Position numbers and translations under genes: made by a program. From NCBI GenBank assembly GCA_016199745.1, contig JACQFZ010000048.1:186001-250000 (forward strand): 64,000 bases of DNA, written 5' to 3'. How positions within the stretch are numbered: the stretch's first letter is position 1; every line of letters starts with the position of its first letter. Below the pieces are notes generated by a model. It was not told the origin of the DNA. It searched no databases and saw only the letters and a list, made by a program, of their open reading frames with translations. This document shows, one piece after another, positions 52,683-63,604 of this stretch. Source of the stretch: Gammaproteobacteria bacterium (lineage in GTDB: Bacteria > Pseudomonadota > Gammaproteobacteria > Acidiferrobacterales > Sulfurifustaceae).

Positions 52683-53812
52683 CCGACACTGCGGGCGGGC
52701 GTGCCGCCAGCATCCCGCAAAACATCGGCTAGCGCCGTGAGGAACCGTCGATTTTCCTCCGCTAGACCGATGGTGACACGCAAATGCTGCGGCATACCGT
52801 AGCTCGCTACCGGCCGCACGATGACACCGGCGCGCAATAACGCGTCATATACCGGCCGTGCCGGCCGGCGGACATCGAACGATACGAAATTGCCAACCGA
52901 CGGAATGAAATCAAGGCCGAGACCTGTCAGTCCTTCGGTTATCTGTTCCATGCCGGCACGATTAAGCGCGACACCACGGGCAACGTGCGCATCATCGGCC
53001 AACGCTGCCTCGGCGGCGGCGGCGGCGACACTGTTCACATTGAACGGTTGGCGCACCCGATTGAGATAGTCGGCAACATGCGGATGCGACACACCGTAAC
53101 CGATACGCAACGCCGCCAATCCATAAATTTTGGAAAACGTCCGCGTCACCACCAAGTTGGGATAGCGCGCCACCCACTGCACCGCATTCGGATAATCGGA
53201 CTCGGCGACATACTCGAAATAGGCTTCGTCGACGACCACTAAAACGTTGATCGGCACCGAGCGAATGAACGCTTCCAGATCGTCACGTTTGAGCCAGGTA
53301 CCGGTGGGGTTGTTCGGGTTGGCAATAAATACTAAGCGCGTATGCGGTGTGAATGCATCACGCATAGCGGCAAGATCATGCCCCCAGGCACGCGCCGGCA
53401 CCACCATCGGCTTCGCGCCAACCGCACGCGCCACCAGCTCATACACGGCGAACGCATGTTCGGAATAAATCACCTCGTCGCCGGTGGTAGCGAACGCACG
53501 CGCCATGAATTCGAGCACGTCGTTGGAACCATTACCCAGCGTGATTTGCTCCGGCGCCACATCGAGCTTGGTCGACAACGCCCGCTTCAGCGCAAAGCCG
53601 CCGCCGTCAGGATAACGCGCGAGCTCAGCCAGTGTCGCCCGTGCCGCCTCTATTGCATACGGACTCGGGCCAATAGGATTTTCGTTGCTGGCCAGCTTGA
53701 TCGCGTCGGCAATGCCGTACTCGCGTTGCAGCTCGGATAACGGCTTACCCGGCTGGTACGGCTCGATCGAGCGCACACCGGGTACAGCAAGAGAACGAAT
53801 GTCGATGGTCAT
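52679..53812 (-). CDS. hisC: Histidinol-phosphate / aromatic aminotransferase
   Basis: A 377-residue class I/II aminotransferase. IEPYQPGKPLSELQREYG, LASNENPIGPSPYAIEA, NGSNDVLEFMARAF, FIANPNNPTGTW and the PLP lysine in TRTFSKIYGLAALRIGYG identify HisC. Between pheA and tyrA, as in Pseudomonas hisC2, it may mainly serve aromatic amino acids or both pathways. The ATG at 53812 is one base after the pheA stop; an upstream frame to 53866 lies in pheA. Confidence 0.93.
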   Translation of the reverse strand: MTIDIRSLAVPGVRSIEPYQPGKPLSELQREYGIADAIKLASNENPIGPSPYAIEAARATLAELARYPDGGGFALKRALSTKLDVAPEQITLGNGSNDVLEFMARAFATTGDEVIYSEHAFAVYELVARAVGAKPMVVPARAWGHDLAAMRDAFTPHTRLVFIANPNNPTGTWLKRDDLEAFIRSVPINVLVVVDEAYFEYVAESDYPNAVQWVARYPNLVVTRTFSKIYGLAALRIGYGVSHPHVADYLNRVRQPFNVNSVAAAAAEAALADDAHVARGVALNRAGMEQITEGLTGLGLDFIPSVGNFVSFDVRRPARPVYDALLRAGVIVRPVASYGMPQHLRVTIGLAEENRRFLTALADVLRDAGGTPARSVG

Positions 53813-53813
53813 G

Positions 53814-54899
53814 TTAACGCACCGCTTTGGGGTAAGAGCCAAGACACTTATAGAAAGCCGCTTCACGCTCGAGCAGCTTCAGCACGCGTTCGGTTTTCTT
53901 CTCGCGCACGTGGCCTTCGATATCGATGAAGAACACGTATTCCCAGGCACTGCGGCGCGACGGCCGCGACTCGATGCGGGTCATGTTAAGGCCGTAGCGT
54001 GATAACGGCGTCAACAATTTATGCAATGCGCCCGGCTGGTTCTTGCCCGATAACATCAGCGTCGTTTTGTCTTTGCCGGTCGGCGTCGTTTCGAGATTGC
54101 CGATCACAAGAAAGCGTGTGGTGTTGTCGGGCCGGTCTTCGATGTTCTTCGACAGCACGTTCAATCCGTAGAGCTTCGCCGCCGATTCGCTGGCGATTGC
54201 CAGCGTCGTGTCGTCCGCGGCCGCGAGCCGCGCCGCCTCGGCATTGCTCGCCACCGGCACGCGTTCCAGCTGCGGCAAGTGGGCATCGAGCCACTCGCGG
54301 CACTGCGCCAACGACTGCTGGTGCGAAACGATACGCTGCGATTTTTCTAGGCTGTCGCCGCGACCGAGCAAATGCTGATGTACTCGCAACGCCACCTCGC
54401 CGCAAATCTTGAGCGACGATACCAGAAACATATCGAGCGTATGGTTGACCACGCCTTCGGTCGAGTTCTCGACCGGCACGACGCCGAAGTGCGCGTCGCC
54501 GGAATCGACCTCGCGAAATACCTCGTCAATCGTACCGAGCGGAACCGTTTCTACGGAATGGCCAAAATGTTTGAACGCGGCTTCTTGCGTGAATGTACCG
54601 GCCGGGCCCAAAAAGGCGATCTTGAGCGGCGACTCGAGCGCGAGGCAAGCTGACATAATTTCACGGAACAGCCGTGCCATCTCTTCGTTCGGCAACGGCC
54701 CTTTGTTGCGCTCGAGCACACCCCGCAAGACATTCGCCTCGCGCTCCGGGCGATAACAATGCGTGGCACCGTTGTCGTGTTTGGTTTTGGCAACCACCTG
54801 CGCGTACTGCGCACGCTTGCTGATCAACGCCTGAATCTTTTCGTCGATTGCGTCGATCTTAGTGCGCAGCTCGCGCAGCCGCTGTTCTTCGTTATTCAT
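53814..54899 (-). CDS. pheA: Bifunctional chorismate mutase / prephenate dehydratase (P-protein)
   Basis: A 361-residue protein. Residues 1-90 are an AroQ chorismate mutase (LRELRTKIDAIDEKIQALISKRAQYA). Residues about 95-275 are prephenate dehydratase (IAFLGPAGTFTQEAA, VVPVENSTEGVVNHTLD and the TTRFLVIG motif). The ACT domain (about 285-361) has GALHKLLTPLSRYGLNMTRIESRPSR, the phenylalanine-binding ESRP, so feedback control by phenylalanine is expected. The ATG at 54899 has GGAG seven bases upstream. Two hairpins lie in the 141-base leader. Confidence 0.95.
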   Translation of the reverse strand: MNNEEQRLRELRTKIDAIDEKIQALISKRAQYAQVVAKTKHDNGATHCYRPEREANVLRGVLERNKGPLPNEEMARLFREIMSACLALESPLKIAFLGPAGTFTQEAAFKHFGHSVETVPLGTIDEVFREVDSGDAHFGVVPVENSTEGVVNHTLDMFLVSSLKICGEVALRVHQHLLGRGDSLEKSQRIVSHQQSLAQCREWLDAHLPQLERVPVASNAEAARLAAADDTTLAIASESAAKLYGLNVLSKNIEDRPDNTTRFLVIGNLETTPTGKDKTTLMLSGKNQPGALHKLLTPLSRYGLNMTRIESRPSRRSAWEYVFFIDIEGHVREKKTERVLKLLEREAAFYKCLGSYPKAVR

Positions 54900-54910
54900 A
54901 GATAAACTCC

Positions 54911-54929
54911 GCAACCGTGCCACGGTTGC
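54911..54929. repeat. 19-bp palindrome next to the pheA ribosome binding site
   Basis: Arms GCAACCGTG and CACGGTTGC flank one base. On the mRNA it would form a hairpin ending at the GGAG of pheA, so it might modulate translation. No phenylalanine-rich leader peptide is seen. Confidence 0.4.
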
Positions 54930-54991
54930 GCCTGGCGTTTCTACAACCGGGTCAATTTCGTTTGGCGCCCTCTCCCACCTTATGCTCGCCG

Positions 54992-55016
54992 GGGTGCACA
55001 ACAATTTTGTGCACCC
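54992..55016. repeat. 10-bp stem-loop between serA and pheA
   Basis: GGGTGCACAA (54992-55001) pairs perfectly with TTGTGCACCC (55007-55016) across five bases. It lies 24 bases after the serA stop. There is no T-run on either side, so it is a possible mRNA-stabilising structure or protein site rather than a clear terminator. Confidence 0.45.
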
Positions 55017-55040
55017 ATTCGGCGGCGCGAAGTCGGTTTG

Positions 55041-56228
55041 CTAGCGCATTTCATCGATGGGCGGGTCGATGATCCGCGCCATCAGCACCCCGTCGATCGA
55101 GGCGATGCGCTGGCGCAACGACTCTGGCACCGGGGCGTCGAGGTCGACGACAGTATACGCCAAGTTGCCGCGCGACATGTTCACCATGTCATGGATGTTG
55201 AGCTTCGCCTGCCCGAATGCCTCCGAGATCTGACCGAGCATGTTCGGTACATTGGCGTTGGCGCAGACGAATCGATGCTGGGTCGCGCGCGGCACCACGA
55301 CCTCGGGGAAATTGACCGAGTTGCGGATGTTGCCGTTCTCCAGGAAATCGCGGACTTGGTCGGCAACCATCACCGCGCAGTTATCCTCGGCCTCTTGGGT
55401 CGAAGCACCAAGATGCGGCAAGGTAATCGTACGCGGGTGGCTCTTGGTCAGATTACTCGGGAAATCGCAGATGTAGGCGTAGGCCTTGCCGGCATCGAGT
55501 GCGTCCACCATCGCCTTGTCATCGACGATGCCTTCACGGGCAAAGTTCAAGACAACGACGCCGTCCTTCATCATCTTCAGGCGATCGGCATTAATAAGGT
55601 TGCGGGTGGCATCGATCAATGGCACATGGCACGTTACGAAGTCCGACATGCGCAACAGCTCGTCGATCGAACGCGCCTTTTTCACATCGGCCGATAACTG
55701 CCAGGCGCCTTCGACTGTCAGACCCGGGTCGAAGCCGACGACCTTCATGCCCAACGCAATACCGGTGTTGGCGACGATACGGCCGATAGCACCAAGGCCG
55801 ATGACGCCGAGCGTGCGGCCGGGTAACTCGTAGCCGCCGAACTGCTTCTTACCCGCCTCGACCGCTTTGTGCAGCTCGTCATCCGTACCCTGCAAGCGGC
55901 GCGCATAGTCCCATGCCTGGCAAATATGGCGGCACGCTAGAACCAACCCTGCCACCACTAATTCTTTTACCGCGTTGGCGTTCGCCCCGGGGGCGTTGAA
56001 CACCGGAATCCCGCGCGCACTCATCTGCGGTACGGGGATATTGTTCACGCCGGCGCCGGCACGGCCGACCGCCTTCAACGTCGACGGAATCTCCATGTCG
56101 TGCATTTTGGCAGAGCGCACTAACACAGCATCCGGCGTCTTGAGGTCGGTACCGACGCGATAACGGTCGGCAGGTAAGCGCTCTAATCCAAGCGCGGAGA
56201 TATTGTTCAGGGTCAATATTTGATACAT
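55041..56228 (-). CDS. serA: D-3-phosphoglycerate dehydrogenase
   Basis: A 395-residue NAD-dependent enzyme opening serine synthesis. GRAGAGVNNIPV, LGVIGLGAIGRIVANTG (Rossmann), LNFAREGIVDDKA with the catalytic Arg and TLPHLGASTQEAEDNCA with the catalytic His are present. A C-terminal ACT domain (about 325-395, GNLAYTVVDLDAPVP) suggests serine or related control. AAGGA lies seven bases before the ATG at 56228. It sits between serC and pheA, an insertion relative to the Pseudomonas order, and pairs with serC functionally. Confidence 0.95.
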   Translation of the reverse strand: MYQILTLNNISALGLERLPADRYRVGTDLKTPDAVLVRSAKMHDMEIPSTLKAVGRAGAGVNNIPVPQMSARGIPVFNAPGANANAVKELVVAGLVLACRHICQAWDYARRLQGTDDELHKAVEAGKKQFGGYELPGRTLGVIGLGAIGRIVANTGIALGMKVVGFDPGLTVEGAWQLSADVKKARSIDELLRMSDFVTCHVPLIDATRNLINADRLKMMKDGVVVLNFAREGIVDDKAMVDALDAGKAYAYICDFPSNLTKSHPRTITLPHLGASTQEAEDNCAVMVADQVRDFLENGNIRNSVNFPEVVVPRATQHRFVCANANVPNMLGQISEAFGQAKLNIHDMVNMSRGNLAYTVVDLDAPVPESLRQRIASIDGVLMARIIDPPIDEMR

Positions 56229-56313
56229 GACTATTTCCTTCTCGTTCGGGTCTTTTTTAATAATCTGTTAATACAGCAGCGACGCAGTCATTATCCGCGC
56301 CACCAACGTCGCT

Positions 56314-57396
56314 CTAGGCGCACTTCAGAAACTCTTTCATGTAAGCAATAAGTGCATCGATGCCGGCTTCCGGCATAGCGTTGTAAATACTCGCGCGCAT
56401 ACCGCCGACCGAACGATGCCCTTTGAGCTGTAGCAAACCAGCGGCTTGCGCACCCTTGAGGAACGGCTCGTCGAGCGCCTCATCCTTCAATGTGAACGGG
56501 ATATTCATCCATGAGCGCGACGACAACTCGACCGGATTCTTATAGAACCCGCCGGAGGCATCGATGTAGTTATAGAGTTTCTTCGCCTTACGTTCGTTGG
56601 TCTCGGCCATCGCTTTGAGGCCGCCGTTCTGCAGCAACCACTCGAACACCAGCCCAGCGATGTACCAGCCGTAGGTCGGCGGCGTGTTGTACATCGAGTC
56701 GTTGTCGGCGTGGATCTTGTAATCGAACATCGACGGCGTACCCGGCAATGTTTGACCGATGAGATCCTCGCGCACGATCACGAGCGTGAGGCCGGACGGA
56801 CCGAAATTTTTTTGCGCACCGGCGTAGATCAAACCGAATTTGCTGACGTCGACCGGCCGCGACAAGAACGTCGACGACATGTCGCACACCAGTGGCACAT
56901 TGCCAACATTGGGAACATCAGGAAATTCAACGCCGCCGATGGTCTCGTTGGCGGTGTAGTGCACATAAGCGGCATCCGCGCCGAGCTTCCACTGCGAGCG
57001 CGGTGGGATGGTAGTGAACTTTGAGGATTCGGCGTTGGCGGCGATGTTAACGGCGCCGTACTTCTGCGCTTCCTTGATCGCTTTCTTCGACCATTCACCG
57101 GTATGTAAGTAGTCGACCTTCTTTTTGCCGCCGAGCAGGTTCATCGGCACCATCGCGAACTGCGCAGTCGCGCCGCCCTGCAGGAACAACACTTTGTAGT
57201 TGGCTGGGATCCCGACCAAGACGCGCAGATCCTTCTCGGCCTTTTCGGCAATACTGATGAATTCCTTGCCGCGGTGACTCATCTCCATCACCGACATGCC
57301 GCTGCCGTGCCAATCGAGTAATTCCGCCTGCGCGCGTTGCAATACGTCCTGCGGCAACACCGCCGGACCGGCACTGAAGTTATAAATCGCTGTCAT
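56314..57396 (-). CDS. serC: Phosphoserine aminotransferase
   Basis: A 360-residue class V aminotransferase making phosphoserine, and also acting in pyridoxal synthesis. [45 protein letters not shown] and the PLP lysine in [13 protein letters not shown] are diagnostic. The ATG at 57396 is preceded by GGGG. The 192-base gap up to gyrA shows a CGTTGG/CCAACG inverted repeat but no gene. Confidence 0.96.
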   Translation of the reverse strand: MTAIYNFSAGPAVLPQDVLQRAQAELLDWHGSGMSVMEMSHRGKEFISIAEKAEKDLRVLVGIPANYKVLFLQGGATAQFAMVPMNLLGGKKKVDYLHTGEWSKKAIKEAQKYGAVNIAANAESSKFTTIPPRSQWKLGADAAYVHYTANETIGGVEFPDVPNVGNVPLVCDMSSTFLSRPVDVSKFGLIYAGAQKNFGPSGLTLVIVREDLIGQTLPGTPSMFDYKIHADNDSMYNTPPTYGWYIAGLVFEWLLQNGGLKAMAETNERKAKKLYNYIDASGGFYKNPVELSSRSWMNIPFTLKDEALDEPFLKGAQAAGLLQLKGHRSVGGMRASIYNAMPEAGIDALIAYMKEFLKCA

Positions 57397-57588
57397 TACA
57401 TCCCCGTACGTTGGATTAACAAATGTGACCCAACGGTAGTCAGATGCCGACGGTATTTGCTGGGGTTAAGAGATGATCGCCCAACATGTGCCCATCCTTG
57501 GCGTCGCTTTCGCGCCGCTGCTTGATCTCGGCCCACGCATCCGTCTGCAGGCGCTCAACGGCGTCGACGCACTTACGTGCGCCGGCGA

Positions 57589-60150
57589 CTACTCCGCTTC
57601 GCCCTCATCAGACTCGATGATCTTTTCGAGGCCGGCTAATAACTCGCCGTTGGAAAGTTCGATCAACCGTACACCTTGGGTGTTGCGGCTAATCACCGAT
57701 ACCTCTTTGACATGCGTACGAATGAGCGTACCACCGTCGGTGATGAGCATCGCCTCATCACCTTCTTCGACCACGCACGCGCTCAACACTGAACCATTGC
57801 GCTCATTCACCTGAATCGAAATCACACCCTGACCACCACGCTTGTGCAACGGATACTCCGACAACAACGAACGCTTGCCGTAACCGTTGCGAGTTGCGGT
57901 CAATACTGCCGTGGTTTCACCCTGACCGTCTTTAGTGGCGATGATGAGCGACACCACCGCCTGATTTTCCTTGAGTTCGATGCCACGCACGCCGCGCGCC
58001 GAACGACCCATCGGCCGCACGTCTTCTTCGGCAAAGCGCACAGCTTTGCCGGAATCGCTGAACAACAAGATTTCGCACTGACCGGTTGTCAGACCGACAC
58101 CGACCAACTGGTTACCGGCCTCAAGCTCGATCGCCTTGATGCCGTTTGAGCGTGGCCGCGAGAATTCGGTGAGCTCGGTCTTCTTGACCGTGCCGTCTGA
58201 GGTCGCCATGAACACGTAGCCGCCTTGATTGAAATCGCGCACCGGCAGGATCGCATTGATGCGTTCGCCCTCTTCCAGCGGCAACAAATTCACGATCGGC
58301 TTACCGCGAGCGCCACGGCCAGCTTGCGGAATTTCGTAGACCTTGCGCCAGTACGCTTTGCCACGACTCGTGAAACACAGAATCGTCGCATGCGTATTGG
58401 CGATAATCAGCTTCTCGACGAAATCTTCTTCCTTCATGCGCGTCGCCATCTTGCCGCGGCCGCCACGACGTTGTGCGCGGTAGTCGGATAACGGCTGCGA
58501 CTTGATGTAGCCGGCATGCGACAACGTGACGACGACATCTTCGTCAGCGATTAAATCTTCGATCTTGAGATTGACCCGCGTTTCGATGATTTCGGTTCGA
58601 CGTTTGTCGCCGTATCGATCGCGAATGACGACTAACTCGTCGCGGATGACTTTCGCTAAGCGCTCGGGACTCGCCAGAATGTCGAGCAAGTCGGCGATAG
58701 TTTTGAGAATCTCGGCATACTCAGCGCGCAGCTTGTCTTGCTCGAGACCGGTCAAGCGATGCAAACGCAGATCGAGGATCGCCTGCGCTTGCGCTTCCGA
58801 CAACCAGTAGCCGTCGTCGCGCAAACCGTACTGCACTTCCAACCCCTGCGGACGCGACAAGTTCGAATCGGCGGCGGCCAGCATCTTGGTCACGATCTTC
58901 GCCGGCCACGAACGCGCCATCATCTGCGTCTTCGCCTCGACCGGATCCTTTGCCGTTTTGATCAGCGCGATCATCTCGTCGATGTTGTCGAGCGCAACCG
59001 CAAGACCTTCCAACACATGCGCGCGCTCGCGCGACTTGCGCAGCTCGTACAACGAACGGCGGGTGACGACTTCGCGCCGATGGCGCAGGAACGCTTCGAG
59101 CAGTTGTTTTAAGTTGAGCACCCGCGGCTGGTTGTTGACCAGCGCCACCGTGTTGATGCCGAACACCGTCTGCAACGCGGTGTGCTCGAAGAGATTGTTC
59201 AGAATGACGTCGGCGACTTCACCGCGCTTTAGCTCGATCACCATGCGCATGCCGGATTTATCCGACTCGTCGCGCAGCTCGGAGATGCCGTCGATCTTGC
59301 CGTCTTTCACCAGCTCGGCGATGTGCTCGAGCAACCGTGCCTTATTCACTTGATACGGCAGCTCGTGCACAACGATCGTTTGCCGACCGTTCTTCTCGTC
59401 GGTCTCGATCTCGGTGCGGGCGCGTACATAAATCCTGCCACGACCGGTGCGATACGCTTCACGTATCCCCTCGACGCCATTGATGATCGCCGCTGTCGGA
59501 AAATCCGGACCCGGGATGTACTGCATCAAGTCGTCGATGGTGCAATCCGGATTGTCGATCAACGCCAAGCAAGCGGTGATGACTTCGGTCAAATTGTGCG
59601 GCGGAATGTTGGTCGCCATACCGACGGCGATACCGGACGAGCCGTTGACCAACAAGTTGGGCAACCGCGTCGGCATCACCACCGGCTCTCTTTCCGAGCC
59701 GTCGTAGTTCGGCGAGAAGTCGACCGTTTCCTTGTCGAGATCTTCCAACATCTCATGAGCGATACGGCTCATGCGGATTTCGGTGTAACGCATCGCCGCC
59801 GGAGCGTCGCCGTCGATCGAACCGAAGTTACCTTGGCCGTCGACCAGCGGATAACGCATGGAGAAATCTTGCGCCAGGCGGACGATAGTGTCGTACACCG
59901 CGGTGTCGCCGTGCGGGTGATACTTACCGATCACGTCACCGACGATACGCGCCGACTTTTTATAAGGTTTGTTGTACTCGTTGCCGAGCTCGTGCATCGC
60001 CCAGAGCGCGCGCCGGTGGACCGGCTTCATGCCATCGCGCACATCTGGCAGCGCGCGCCCGACGATTACGCTCATCGCGTAAGCCAGGTACGACTGCCGC
60101 ATCTCGTCTTCGAGGTTTACCGGAATTGTTTCTTTGGCGAACTGTTCCAT
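57589..60150 (-). CDS. gyrA: DNA gyrase subunit A
   Basis: An 853-residue type II topoisomerase subunit. The catalytic Tyr122 lies in [10 protein letters not shown]. The quinolone region [10 protein letters not shown] aligns without gaps to E. coli numbering and has Thr83 (E. coli Ser83) and Asp87. The GyrA box QRRGGRG is present, followed by the six-bladed C-terminal domain. The ATG at 60150 ([17 protein letters not shown]) is chosen; the frame extends to 60201 without conservation. An extended -10 promoter candidate lies 87 bases upstream. Confidence 0.97.
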   Translation of the reverse strand: MEQFAKETIPVNLEDEMRQSYLAYAMSVIVGRALPDVRDGMKPVHRRALWAMHELGNEYNKPYKKSARIVGDVIGKYHPHGDTAVYDTIVRLAQDFSMRYPLVDGQGNFGSIDGDAPAAMRYTEIRMSRIAHEMLEDLDKETVDFSPNYDGSEREPVVMPTRLPNLLVNGSSGIAVGMATNIPPHNLTEVITACLALIDNPDCTIDDLMQYIPGPDFPTAAIINGVEGIREAYRTGRGRIYVRARTEIETDEKNGRQTIVVHELPYQVNKARLLEHIAELVKDGKIDGISELRDESDKSGMRMVIELKRGEVADVILNNLFEHTALQTVFGINTVALVNNQPRVLNLKQLLEAFLRHRREVVTRRSLYELRKSRERAHVLEGLAVALDNIDEMIALIKTAKDPVEAKTQMMARSWPAKIVTKMLAAADSNLSRPQGLEVQYGLRDDGYWLSEAQAQAILDLRLHRLTGLEQDKLRAEYAEILKTIADLLDILASPERLAKVIRDELVVIRDRYGDKRRTEIIETRVNLKIEDLIADEDVVVTLSHAGYIKSQPLSDYRAQRRGGRGKMATRMKEEDFVEKLIIANTHATILCFTSRGKAYWRKVYEIPQAGRGARGKPIVNLLPLEEGERINAILPVRDFNQGGYVFMATSDGTVKKTELTEFSRPRSNGIKAIELEAGNQLVGVGLTTGQCEILLFSDSGKAVRFAEEDVRPMGRSARGVRGIELKENQAVVSLIIATKDGQGETTAVLTATRNGYGKRSLLSEYPLHKRGGQGVISIQVNERNGSVLSACVVEEGDEAMLITDGGTLIRTHVKEVSVISRNTQGVRLIELSNGELLAGLEKIIESDEGEAE

Positions 60151-60236
60151 GCGTCGTTTTATGTCGTGGCGTCGGGCGCAAAGAAAGGCGGGCCCGACCA
60201 CGCGGTCGAGGCTAGGCCTTTAATTGGAAAGGGGGA

Positions 60237-60242
60237 ATTCTA
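60237..60242 (-). promoter_or_regulatory. Candidate extended -10 of the gyrA promoter
   Basis: On the minus strand TGCTAGAAT gives an extended -10 (TG, one base, TAGAAT). No good -35 is present at the right distance, which extended -10 promoters tolerate. It lies 87 bases upstream of the gyrA ATG. Confidence 0.4.
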
Positions 60243-60279
60243 GCACGGTGCCTAGGCCAGCTGCATTACAGAAAGTCGA

Positions 60280-61347
60280 TTACGACCGCAGTAATGCCGC
60301 AATTTTTTCGCTGTTCGGGGCCTGCACAACCCCCCGCTCGGTCACCAAAACATCGACTAAACCCGCCGGCGTGACGTCAAATGCAGGATTCCAGGCTTGG
60401 GCCCCTTCAGCCGTTATCAGCCGGTCACCATAGAACAACACCTCGGCTGCCGGCCGATGTTCGATATGAATATCGGCACCGGTAGCCGTCGCTGGGTCGA
60501 TGGTCGATATCGGTGCGACCACCATAAACTTCACCCCGTGATGGCGGGCGGCGATCGCCCCCATATAAGTCCCGATCTTGTTGGCGACGTCGCCGTTGGC
60601 TGTAATCCGATCGGCACCGACGATTACCCATTGCACCTTGCCCTGTTGCATAAGATAAGCAGCGGCACTATCGGCAAGGAGCGTTACCGGGATTCTTTCT
60701 TGCACTAGCTCCCACGCCGTCAAACGCGCGCCCTGCAACCAGGGCCGAGTCTCGTCGGCATAGGTATGAACGATACGACCATCGGCTACCCCGGCGCGTA
60801 CGACGCCGAGCGCCGTGCCATAGCCACCCGTCGCCAACGCCCCGGTATTGCAATGCGTCAACACACTGCTGCCCGGCGCGATCAAGGCCGCGCCGAACCG
60901 ACCCATAGCCTGATTAGCGGTGATATCTTCGGCATGAATGTGTCGTGCTTCTTCCAGCAAGCGCGGTACCGGATCACCGGCCAAGCCGGTGGCGATCAAA
61001 CACTGCATACGCGCGATCGCCCAGGCGAGATTGACCGCGGTCGGTCGAGCGGCGTTCAACATCACCAAATCCGCTTCGATTGCTTTGGCCCAGCCACTGG
61101 GATCAGCTCGATAACGATCCCGCGCTGCCAGCACGACCGCATAAGCAGCAGTGATACCGATCGCCGGCGCACCGCGCACCGCCATGTTGCGAATCGCCAA
61201 CGCCGCGGCGGCAACCGTATCGATCGATAAATACTCTTCGCGCAGCGGTAGGCCGCGCTGATCGAGCAGCTTTAACTGATTCTGCGCCCATTCGACGGCG
61301 CGGATACGGTCATAAGATCGAGACTGAGAAGCGCTGGATAATGTCAT
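60280..61347 (-). CDS. mtnA: S-methyl-5-thioribose-1-phosphate isomerase
   Basis: A 355-residue enzyme of methionine salvage, converting methylthioribose-1-phosphate to methylthioribulose-1-phosphate. [52 protein letters not shown] (catalytic Cys), [17 protein letters not shown] and [19 protein letters not shown] (catalytic Asp) are diagnostic. The ATG at 61347 is chosen; a GTG at 61359 is the alternative. It is divergent from the MTA/SAH deaminase gene, which acts in the same salvage area. Confidence 0.95.
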   Translation of the reverse strand: MTLSSASQSRSYDRIRAVEWAQNQLKLLDQRGLPLREEYLSIDTVAAAALAIRNMAVRGAPAIGITAAYAVVLAARDRYRADPSGWAKAIEADLVMLNAARPTAVNLAWAIARMQCLIATGLAGDPVPRLLEEARHIHAEDITANQAMGRFGAALIAPGSSVLTHCNTGALATGGYGTALGVVRAGVADGRIVHTYADETRPWLQGARLTAWELVQERIPVTLLADSAAAYLMQQGKVQWVIVGADRITANGDVANKIGTYMGAIAARHHGVKFMVVAPISTIDPATATGADIHIEHRPAAEVLFYGDRLITAEGAQAWNPAFDVTPAGLVDVLVTERGVVQAPNSEKIAALLRS

Positions 61348-61460
61348 CACCGGGATCACTCGGGAAGAAGCCGTATATATTACTACCGCACGGTATTGTC
61401 AGGTGCAGCTAAACCACCAAAAATAACCGGCGTTCCGTTTTCGTCATAGAGACTGCGTCG

Positions 61461-61466
61461 TATACT
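61461..61466 (+). promoter_or_regulatory. Candidate -10 for the MTA/SAH deaminase gene
   Basis: TATACT lies 16 bases before the ATG at 61482, with a weak TTTTCG 17 bases upstream. The leader would be about 10 bases and includes GGAA as a ribosome binding site. The rest of this 134-base divergent gap shows nothing else. Confidence 0.3.
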
Positions 61467-61481
61467 GCCTGCGGAATCCTT

Positions 61482-62798
61482 ATGCAAACCATCGACACTC
61501 TAATTCACGCCCGTTGGGTCATCCCTATCGAACCGGATGGCATCGTACACGAGCACTATGCGATTGCGATCGACAACGGGCGATTGATCGAGCTATTGCC
61601 AAGCCCGCTGGCGCACACGCGCTACCAAGCGCGTGAAACCATTCGCCTTGAGCAGCATGCTCTTTTCCCAGGTTTTGTTAACGCGCATACACATGCGGCC
61701 ATGAGCTTGTTCCGTGGGCTCGCCGACGATCTGCCGTTGATGGATTGGTTGCAGAATCATATTTGGCCGGCGGAAGCGAAATGGGTCAGCCCGGAATTCG
61801 TGCGCGACGGTACCGAGCTCGCTATAGCCGAGATGTTGAAAGGCGGCACGACCTGCTTCAGCGATATGTATTTCTTTGCGGAGGACACAGCGCGTACTTG
61901 CTTGAACATCGGTATGCGCGCGGTCGTCGGGCTGATCCTGATCGATTTTCCGACCAGTTATGCGCAGACGGCTGACGAGTACATCGACAAAGGGTTGCGG
62001 CTACGCGATGACTTGCGCGCGAGCGAGCTCGTCACTACCGCGTTCGCGCCGCATGCACCGTATACCGTATCGGACGCACCGCTGGTGCGACTACGCACGC
62101 TGAACGGCGAGATCAACTTGCCGGTGCATATGCATGTGCACGAAACGGCGCACGAGGTGAACGAAGCGACGAAGGCGACCGGTCAACGGCCGCTGGCACG
62201 ACTGGCGGCGCTGAACCTGTTGCAACCGAATCTAGTGACAGTGCACATGACGCAGTTGCTCGACAGTGAAATCGACAGCCTGGCGCAAAGCGGCGCCAGC
62301 GTCGTGCATTGCCCATCGTCGAATCTAAAACTAGCAAGCGGTTTCTGTCCGGTACACAAGCTTCTTAAGGCCGGTGTCAACGTCGCTCTCGGCACCGACG
62401 GCGCCGCTAGTAACAACGATCTCGATATGTTCGAAGAAATGCGGCTCGCCGCCCTGCTCGCTAAAGGCGTGGCCGGCGAAGCAACCGCGGTGCCGGCACA
62501 CGCCGCGCTGCAGATGGCGACGCTCAACGGCGCGCGCGCCCTCGGCCTCGACGATCGCATCGGTTCGCTCACGGTCGGTAAGGCCGCCGATATCACCGCC
62601 GTCGATCTGTCCGGCATCGCCACACAACCGATCTACGATCCGGTATCGCAATTGGTGTACGCCGCCGGCCGCGATCAAGTGACCGACGTTTGGGTCAACG
62701 GCCGGCGGCTACTGGCCGACCGTCGTCTCGTCGAGCTCGACGAAACCGTCGTACTCGATAAGGCGCGGAAATGGCGTGATAAGATCCGCGCCCTATGA
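61482..62798 (+). CDS. mtaD: 5-methylthioadenosine / S-adenosylhomocysteine deaminase
   Basis: A 438-residue amidohydrolase of the TRZ/ATZ group. [24 protein letters not shown] has the metal-binding Hx[14 protein letters not shown] the next His and Glu, VHMTQL the second His, and [14 protein letters not shown] the metal Asp. It deaminates methylthioadenosine and/or S-adenosylhomocysteine to the inosine forms. The P. aeruginosa counterpart sits in the same place between mtnA and ubiG. The many methyltransferases of the locus produce S-adenosylhomocysteine, its likely substrate. Confidence 0.92.
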   Translation: MQTIDTLIHARWVIPIEPDGIVHEHYAIAIDNGRLIELLPSPLAHTRYQARETIRLEQHALFPGFVNAHTHAAMSLFRGLADDLPLMDWLQNHIWPAEAKWVSPEFVRDGTELAIAEMLKGGTTCFSDMYFFAEDTARTCLNIGMRAVVGLILIDFPTSYAQTADEYIDKGLRLRDDLRASELVTTAFAPHAPYTVSDAPLVRLRTLNGEINLPVHMHVHETAHEVNEATKATGQRPLARLAALNLLQPNLVTVHMTQLLDSEIDSLAQSGASVVHCPSSNLKLASGFCPVHKLLKAGVNVALGTDGAASNNDLDMFEEMRLAALLAKGVAGEATAVPAHAALQMATLNGARALGLDDRIGSLTVGKAADITAVDLSGIATQPIYDPVSQLVYAAGRDQVTDVWVNGRRLLADRRLVELDETVVLDKARKWRDKIRAL

Positions 62799-63508
62799 AT
62801 CCTTCCGCCCAAAACGTCGACCCCGCTGAGATCGCCAAATTCGAGGCGCTCGCGGCACGCTGGTGGGATCCGGACTCCGAATTCAAGCCGCTGCACGAGA
62901 TCAACCCGCTGCGGCTCAACTTCATCGATGAGCGCGTCGGCCTCGCCGGCAAATCGGTACTCGATGTTGGCTGCGGCGGTGGCATCCTCGCCGAGTCGAT
63001 GACGGCACGCGGCGCGCGCGTTACTGGCATCGATCTGGGCGACGCCCCGTTAGCGGTGGCGCGACTTCATTTAAAAGAAAGCGGTTGCGATGTCGATTAT
63101 CGCCACGTGAGCGCCGAAGATTTTGCGCGCGAGCGTCCGCGCACCTACGACGTCGTCACCTGCATGGAAATGTTGGAGCACGTCCCCGATCCGGCATCGA
63201 CCGTGGCCGCGTGCGCGGCGCTGGTGAAGCCGGGCGGCCACGTGTTGTTCTCGACCATCAATCGCAATCCGAAGGCGTGGTTGTTCGCGATCGTCGGCGC
63301 CGAGTATGTGCTCAATCTGCTGCCACGCGGCACGCACGATTACTTGAAACTCGTCAAACCCTCCGAGCTCGAACGCATGGCGCGCACCGCCGGTTTGCGT
63401 ACGCGTGAGCTCACCGGCATGCACTACAACCCGCTGACTCGCCGTTATCGCCTCGGCCCAGGCGTCGATGTGAACTACCTCGCGCACACGCGTCGCGTGG
63501 ATGACTAA
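62795..63508 (+). CDS. ubiG: Ubiquinone biosynthesis O-methyltransferase
   Basis: A 237-residue SAM-dependent enzyme performing both O-methylations of ubiquinone synthesis. [32 protein letters not shown] is the UbiG N-terminal mark, [15 protein letters not shown] is motif I, and [10 protein letters not shown] and [12 protein letters not shown] follow. The ATG at 62795 overlaps the deaminase stop (ATGA), so the two are coupled. Confidence 0.96.
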   Translation: MNPSAQNVDPAEIAKFEALAARWWDPDSEFKPLHEINPLRLNFIDERVGLAGKSVLDVGCGGGILAESMTARGARVTGIDLGDAPLAVARLHLKESGCDVDYRHVSAEDFARERPRTYDVVTCMEMLEHVPDPASTVAACAALVKPGGHVLFSTINRNPKAWLFAIVGAEYVLNLLPRGTHDYLKLVKPSELERMARTAGLRTRELTGMHYNPLTRRYRLGPGVDVNYLAHTRRVDD

Positions 63509-63528
63509 CCCCGATCTTAAACGTATGC

Positions 63529-63559
63529 ATCGCCCTCTCCCCTTGCGGGAGAGGGCGAT
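63529..63559. repeat. Perfect 13-bp stem-loop between ubiG and the phosphatase gene
   Basis: ATCGCCCTCTCCC (63529-63541) pairs with GGGAGAGGGCGAT (63547-63559) around five bases. This CCCTCTCCC type of palindrome is common between genes in many proteobacteria as a dispersed repeat. It has no T-run. It may be a REP-like element, or slow the transcript between two genes. Confidence 0.55.
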
Positions 63560-63604
63560 GGGAAACTCTTCGATGGTTGGCGGCGGTTCATGGAGAGAAA
63601 ATAA

